A stretch of DNA of 7,233 bases from an archaeon (GTDB lineage: Archaea > Thermoproteota > Bathyarchaeia > TCS64): contig JAHLLU010000102.1 in NCBI GenBank assembly GCA_020444005.1, forward strand, positions 1 to 7,233, written 5' to 3'. This document shows positions 5,812-7,233 of the stretch, in pieces. The notes beneath the pieces are model-generated. The model was not told the DNA's origin, made no database searches, and worked only from the letters and a program-made list of their open reading frames with translations. The translations under genes were made by a program, and so were the position numbers. Each line of letters starts with the position of its first letter. Positions within the stretch are counted from its first letter, which is position 1.

Positions 5812-6953
5812 TATATGTATTGCAGCAACGAGTCTGGGTTAGCTCGTTTCAGTTTCTCGTATCGTTTGCACAGCTCAAATAGGACGTAAAGCCCCAATAG
5901 CCATAGCCCTATGGTAGGCGTCATGGGCATATAGAATGGCGTGGCGGTGTTCGGTGGTCTGAGCCTGTATATCCAGAGATGTGTTATGTAGAAGAACAAT
6001 GGGACACGCCCAAACTGTAGCAGAATATCTGTTACCCTGTGGAACTCGTTGGTCTCCTGTAGTTTTAATCCATATGACATGAAGAGACACATTCCCCCAA
6101 GGGTCCATAATAGGAAGGCAACACTAGGCGGATACTTACTCACATAGAGTATGTCTACTAGGGTCCAGCCTTGTCTAGGTAAAAGGTTCCCATAGTTGTT
6201 TACTATCCGAACTATGAAGAACAAGAGTATAGATGACAGCCCGATTCTTCTTAGCGGATATCTGAGATTCTTTATCTCCTCTGGAGTCTTATCGCTGAGA
6301 TAGTTTCCATAGGTCCACCCCATTCCCATTACGCCTATCCAAGGGATTATTGGGTAGAGTCCCACGTAGGGCTGCATTGAGAAGTTTGGCTCATGAATGA
6401 TGACCCTAAGATAATGCCCCCACCAGATATCATTAGGTATAAAGTCAAGGTTCAAGTAACCGTGATTTAGCACAATAATGAGGCTGGCTGTTAAGATGAG
6501 CCAAGTTGGTAGTTTACGTGCTACGCTGAATATGATGAAACAGACTCCGATACATGCGATGACCCCAAAGTAGAGCCAAGATGTTTGTGAGCCGAAGGCG
6601 GTGGATACCAGTAGGGACTCGGCAATGAGTAACACAATTCCCCTGATGATCATTCTGTAGCTGATGTTTAGCTCGCTATCGCCCCTTTTCTGGCGTTTTA
6701 TTGTAGAGTATGCTAGTACGGTTCCGGCTAGAAAGATGAATGTGGGGGCACAGTAGTGGGTTACAAACCGTGAGAGGAACCATGTGGTGTTCAGGGGCTC
6801 TCGCATCATGCCCTGCACACCCTCGCTACCAAGATGAAACCTATTCCAGAAACCTGAGACATGGTCCCAAGCCATTATCGCCATTACTAGTCCACGGGTG
6901 AAGTCTATGAACTGGAGGCGTCCGCCTCGCCTGTTGTTTCCCGTGGAAGCCAT
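5811..6953 (-). CDS. DUF1624 / heparan-alpha-glucosaminide N-acetyltransferase-like membrane protein
   Basis: A 380-residue polytopic membrane protein with roughly ten hydrophobic segments. The N-terminal block RLQFIDFTRGLVMAIMAWDH (12-31) carries the D-x2-RG and DH signature of the DUF1624/HGSNAT catalytic family; H31 is the likely active-site histidine by analogy. Further family-like pieces are RFVTHYCAPTFIFLAGT in the second helix, YPIIPWIGVMGMGWTYG in the middle, and GRVPLFFYITHLWIY (315-329) near the end. The human family member moves an acetyl group from cytosolic acetyl-CoA across the lysosomal membrane to glucosamine ends; prokaryotic members are mostly uncharacterised and presumed to acylate cell-surface sugars, so this role is inferred. 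The ATG at 6953 is chosen; GTG at 6959 is possible and would add two residues. Its stop overlaps the Shine-Dalgarno sequence of the downstream permease gene, so the two are probably one operon. The C terminus is a short basic cytoplasmic tail. Confidence 0.82.
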   Translation of the reverse strand: MASTGNNRRGGRLQFIDFTRGLVMAIMAWDHVSGFWNRFHLGSEGVQGMMREPLNTTWFLSRFVTHYCAPTFIFLAGTVLAYSTIKRQKRGDSELNISYRMIIRGIVLLIAESLLVSTAFGSQTSWLYFGVIACIGVCFIIFSVARKLPTWLILTASLIIVLNHGYLNLDFIPNDIWWGHYLRVIIHEPNFSMQPYVGLYPIIPWIGVMGMGWTYGNYLSDKTPEEIKNLRYPLRRIGLSSILLFFIVRIVNNYGNLLPRQGWTLVDILYVSKYPPSVAFLLWTLGGMCLFMSYGLKLQETNEFHRVTDILLQFGRVPLFFYITHLWIYRLRPPNTATPFYMPMTPTIGLWLLGLYVLFELCKRYEKLKRANPDSLLQYI

Positions 6954-7071
6954 ATACACAAACCATGCTGTAATTATTTGAGTTTTTACAACGGTAGAGC
7001 GCTACACATTGTTGTATTAAGATGAATGCCTGAGCTATGTTTCATCTGGTTGATTTGGGTGTCGAGAACTG

Positions 7072-7079
7072 TTTATAAG
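7072..7079 (+). promoter_or_regulatory. TATA box of the MFS transporter gene
   Basis: TTTATAAG is a near-consensus archaeal TATA box, preceded by a purine-containing stretch (CGAGAACTG) suitable as a BRE. It predicts a transcription start near 7099-7103, leaving a leader of about 16-20 bases that contains GGAG. The spacing is therefore consistent with a leadered transcript. Confidence 0.65.
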
Positions 7080-7080
7080 C

Positions 7081-7097
7081 CAAGGCATTAAGCCTTG
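7081..7097. promoter_or_regulatory. Palindromic candidate operator
   Basis: CAAGGC-attaa-GCCTTG is a perfect inverted repeat with 6-bp arms and a 5-bp centre. It begins one base after the TATA box and ends just before the predicted transcription start. Archaeal repressors often bind between the TATA box and the start site, so this is a plausible operator for the transporter gene. The cognate regulator is not in the window, and a 6-bp dyad alone is weak evidence. Confidence 0.4.
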
Positions 7098-7104
7098 AAG
7101 CCAC

Positions 7105-7108
7105 GGAG
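7105..7108 (+). promoter_or_regulatory. Shine-Dalgarno site of the MFS gene
   Basis: GGAG lies 10 bases before the ATG at 7119. The spacing is slightly long but the site supports this ATG over the internal methionines at 7149 and 7152. Confidence 0.5.
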
Positions 7109-7118
7109 AATCCCGAAA

Positions 7119-7233
7119 ATGGCGCCTATCACGAAGACCGTACGAGATATGATGAAGAGTAGAAATCTTATGGTTATTACCCTCACTCAGAGCCTCTTCA
7201 TGCTTACTGCGAGTCTATGGTGGCCATACTGGA
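7119..7233 (+). CDS. MFS-type transporter, N-terminal start (partial)
   Basis: The first 38 codons of a frame that continues past the right edge. A short basic cytoplasmic start (MAPITKTVRDMMKSRN) is followed by the hydrophobic helix LMVITLTQSLFMLTASLWWP. This layout, an 'SRNLM' entry, a first helix with Gln-Ser, and 'WWPYW' at its outer end, resembles the start of major facilitator superfamily exporters of the drug-efflux type. Only one helix is visible, so the family call is tentative and no substrate can be suggested. The gene is divergent from the acetyltransferase-permease operon and has its own TATA box, a palindrome and a Shine-Dalgarno sequence. Confidence 0.55.
   Translation, partial: MAPITKTVRDMMKSRNLMVITLTQSLFMLTASLWWPYW

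Larger units (their letters stand above)
6954..7118. promoter_or_regulatory. Divergent intergenic region between acetyltransferase and MFS genes
   Basis: This 165-bp region carries promoters for both neighbours. For the minus-strand operon the best TATA-like piece is TGTAAAAACT (6990-6981), about 27 bases before GTG 6959 and 33 before ATG 6953; it is weak and ambiguous with the AT-rich AAATAATTA at 6979-6971. A spaced dyad TACAAC-N18-GTTGTA (6987-6992 and 7011-7016) lies next to it, but a repeat of this size is expected by chance. No open frame or RNA gene was found in the region. Confidence 0.4.

Noticed and set aside
5875..6108. 77-codon minus-strand frame within the acetyltransferase gene
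   Set aside because: Alternative frame of the real gene on the same strand, without a plausible start signal.
6987..7016. Spaced inverted repeat TACAAC-N18-GTTGTA, with a nested GTAG-AGCG-CTAC
   Set aside because: The two dyads have different centres, and 6-bp arms with an 18-bp spacer are expected by chance in a region of this length.
1..7233. tRNA/rRNA genes, CRISPR arrays, insertion sequences, attachment sites
   Set aside because: No cloverleaf-like stretch, regularly spaced repeats, transposase motifs or terminal inverted repeats were seen.

Overview
The window looks archaeal. Several genes have a TATA-like box about 25-27 bases upstream of the start codon and no Shine-Dalgarno sequence, as expected for leaderless mRNAs. 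ATA, AGG and AGA codons are frequent, and one membrane protein carries a dense cluster of N-glycosylation sequons in its predicted external domain. Base composition is moderate, by eye a little under 50% GC. An Asgard archaeon (Thorarchaeia-like) is my guess from the general style of the genes, but nothing in the window proves the lineage.

Layout from left to right. Bases 2-130 are the 3' end of a CBS-domain protein (+). Bases 155-595 encode a HIT-family nucleotide hydrolase/transferase (+), whose end overlaps by 19 bp the end of a CoA-disulfide/persulfide reductase with a C-terminal rhodanese domain (577-2262, -). Upstream of that, on the same strand, lies an alpha/beta-hydrolase-fold protein (2306-3091, -) that lacks the serine nucleophile. 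A compact, mirror-image divergent promoter (about 3120-3156) separates it from an Old Yellow Enzyme-type flavin oxidoreductase (3177-4238, +). That gene overlaps by 12 bp, tail to tail, a LivH-like ABC permease (4227-5798, -) with a large N-terminal extracytoplasmic extension. The permease follows a DUF1624/HGSNAT-like membrane acetyltransferase gene (5811-6953, -) in a tight two-gene operon. A 165-bp intergenic region holds a clear TATA box, a palindrome and a Shine-Dalgarno sequence for an MFS-type transporter (7119 onward, +) that runs off the right edge.

How the genes may work together. The left half is redox and sulfur/nucleotide housekeeping: a flavin-dependent persulfide/disulfide reductase, an OYE-like reductase and a HIT hydrolase. 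The right half is membrane transport and perhaps surface-glycan chemistry. The acetyltransferase-like gene and the sequon-rich permease are probably co-translated. The permease has no LivM, LivG, LivF or LivK partner in view. No RNA genes, mobile elements, CRISPR arrays or long repeats were seen, and no stretch over 300 bp lacks a gene.
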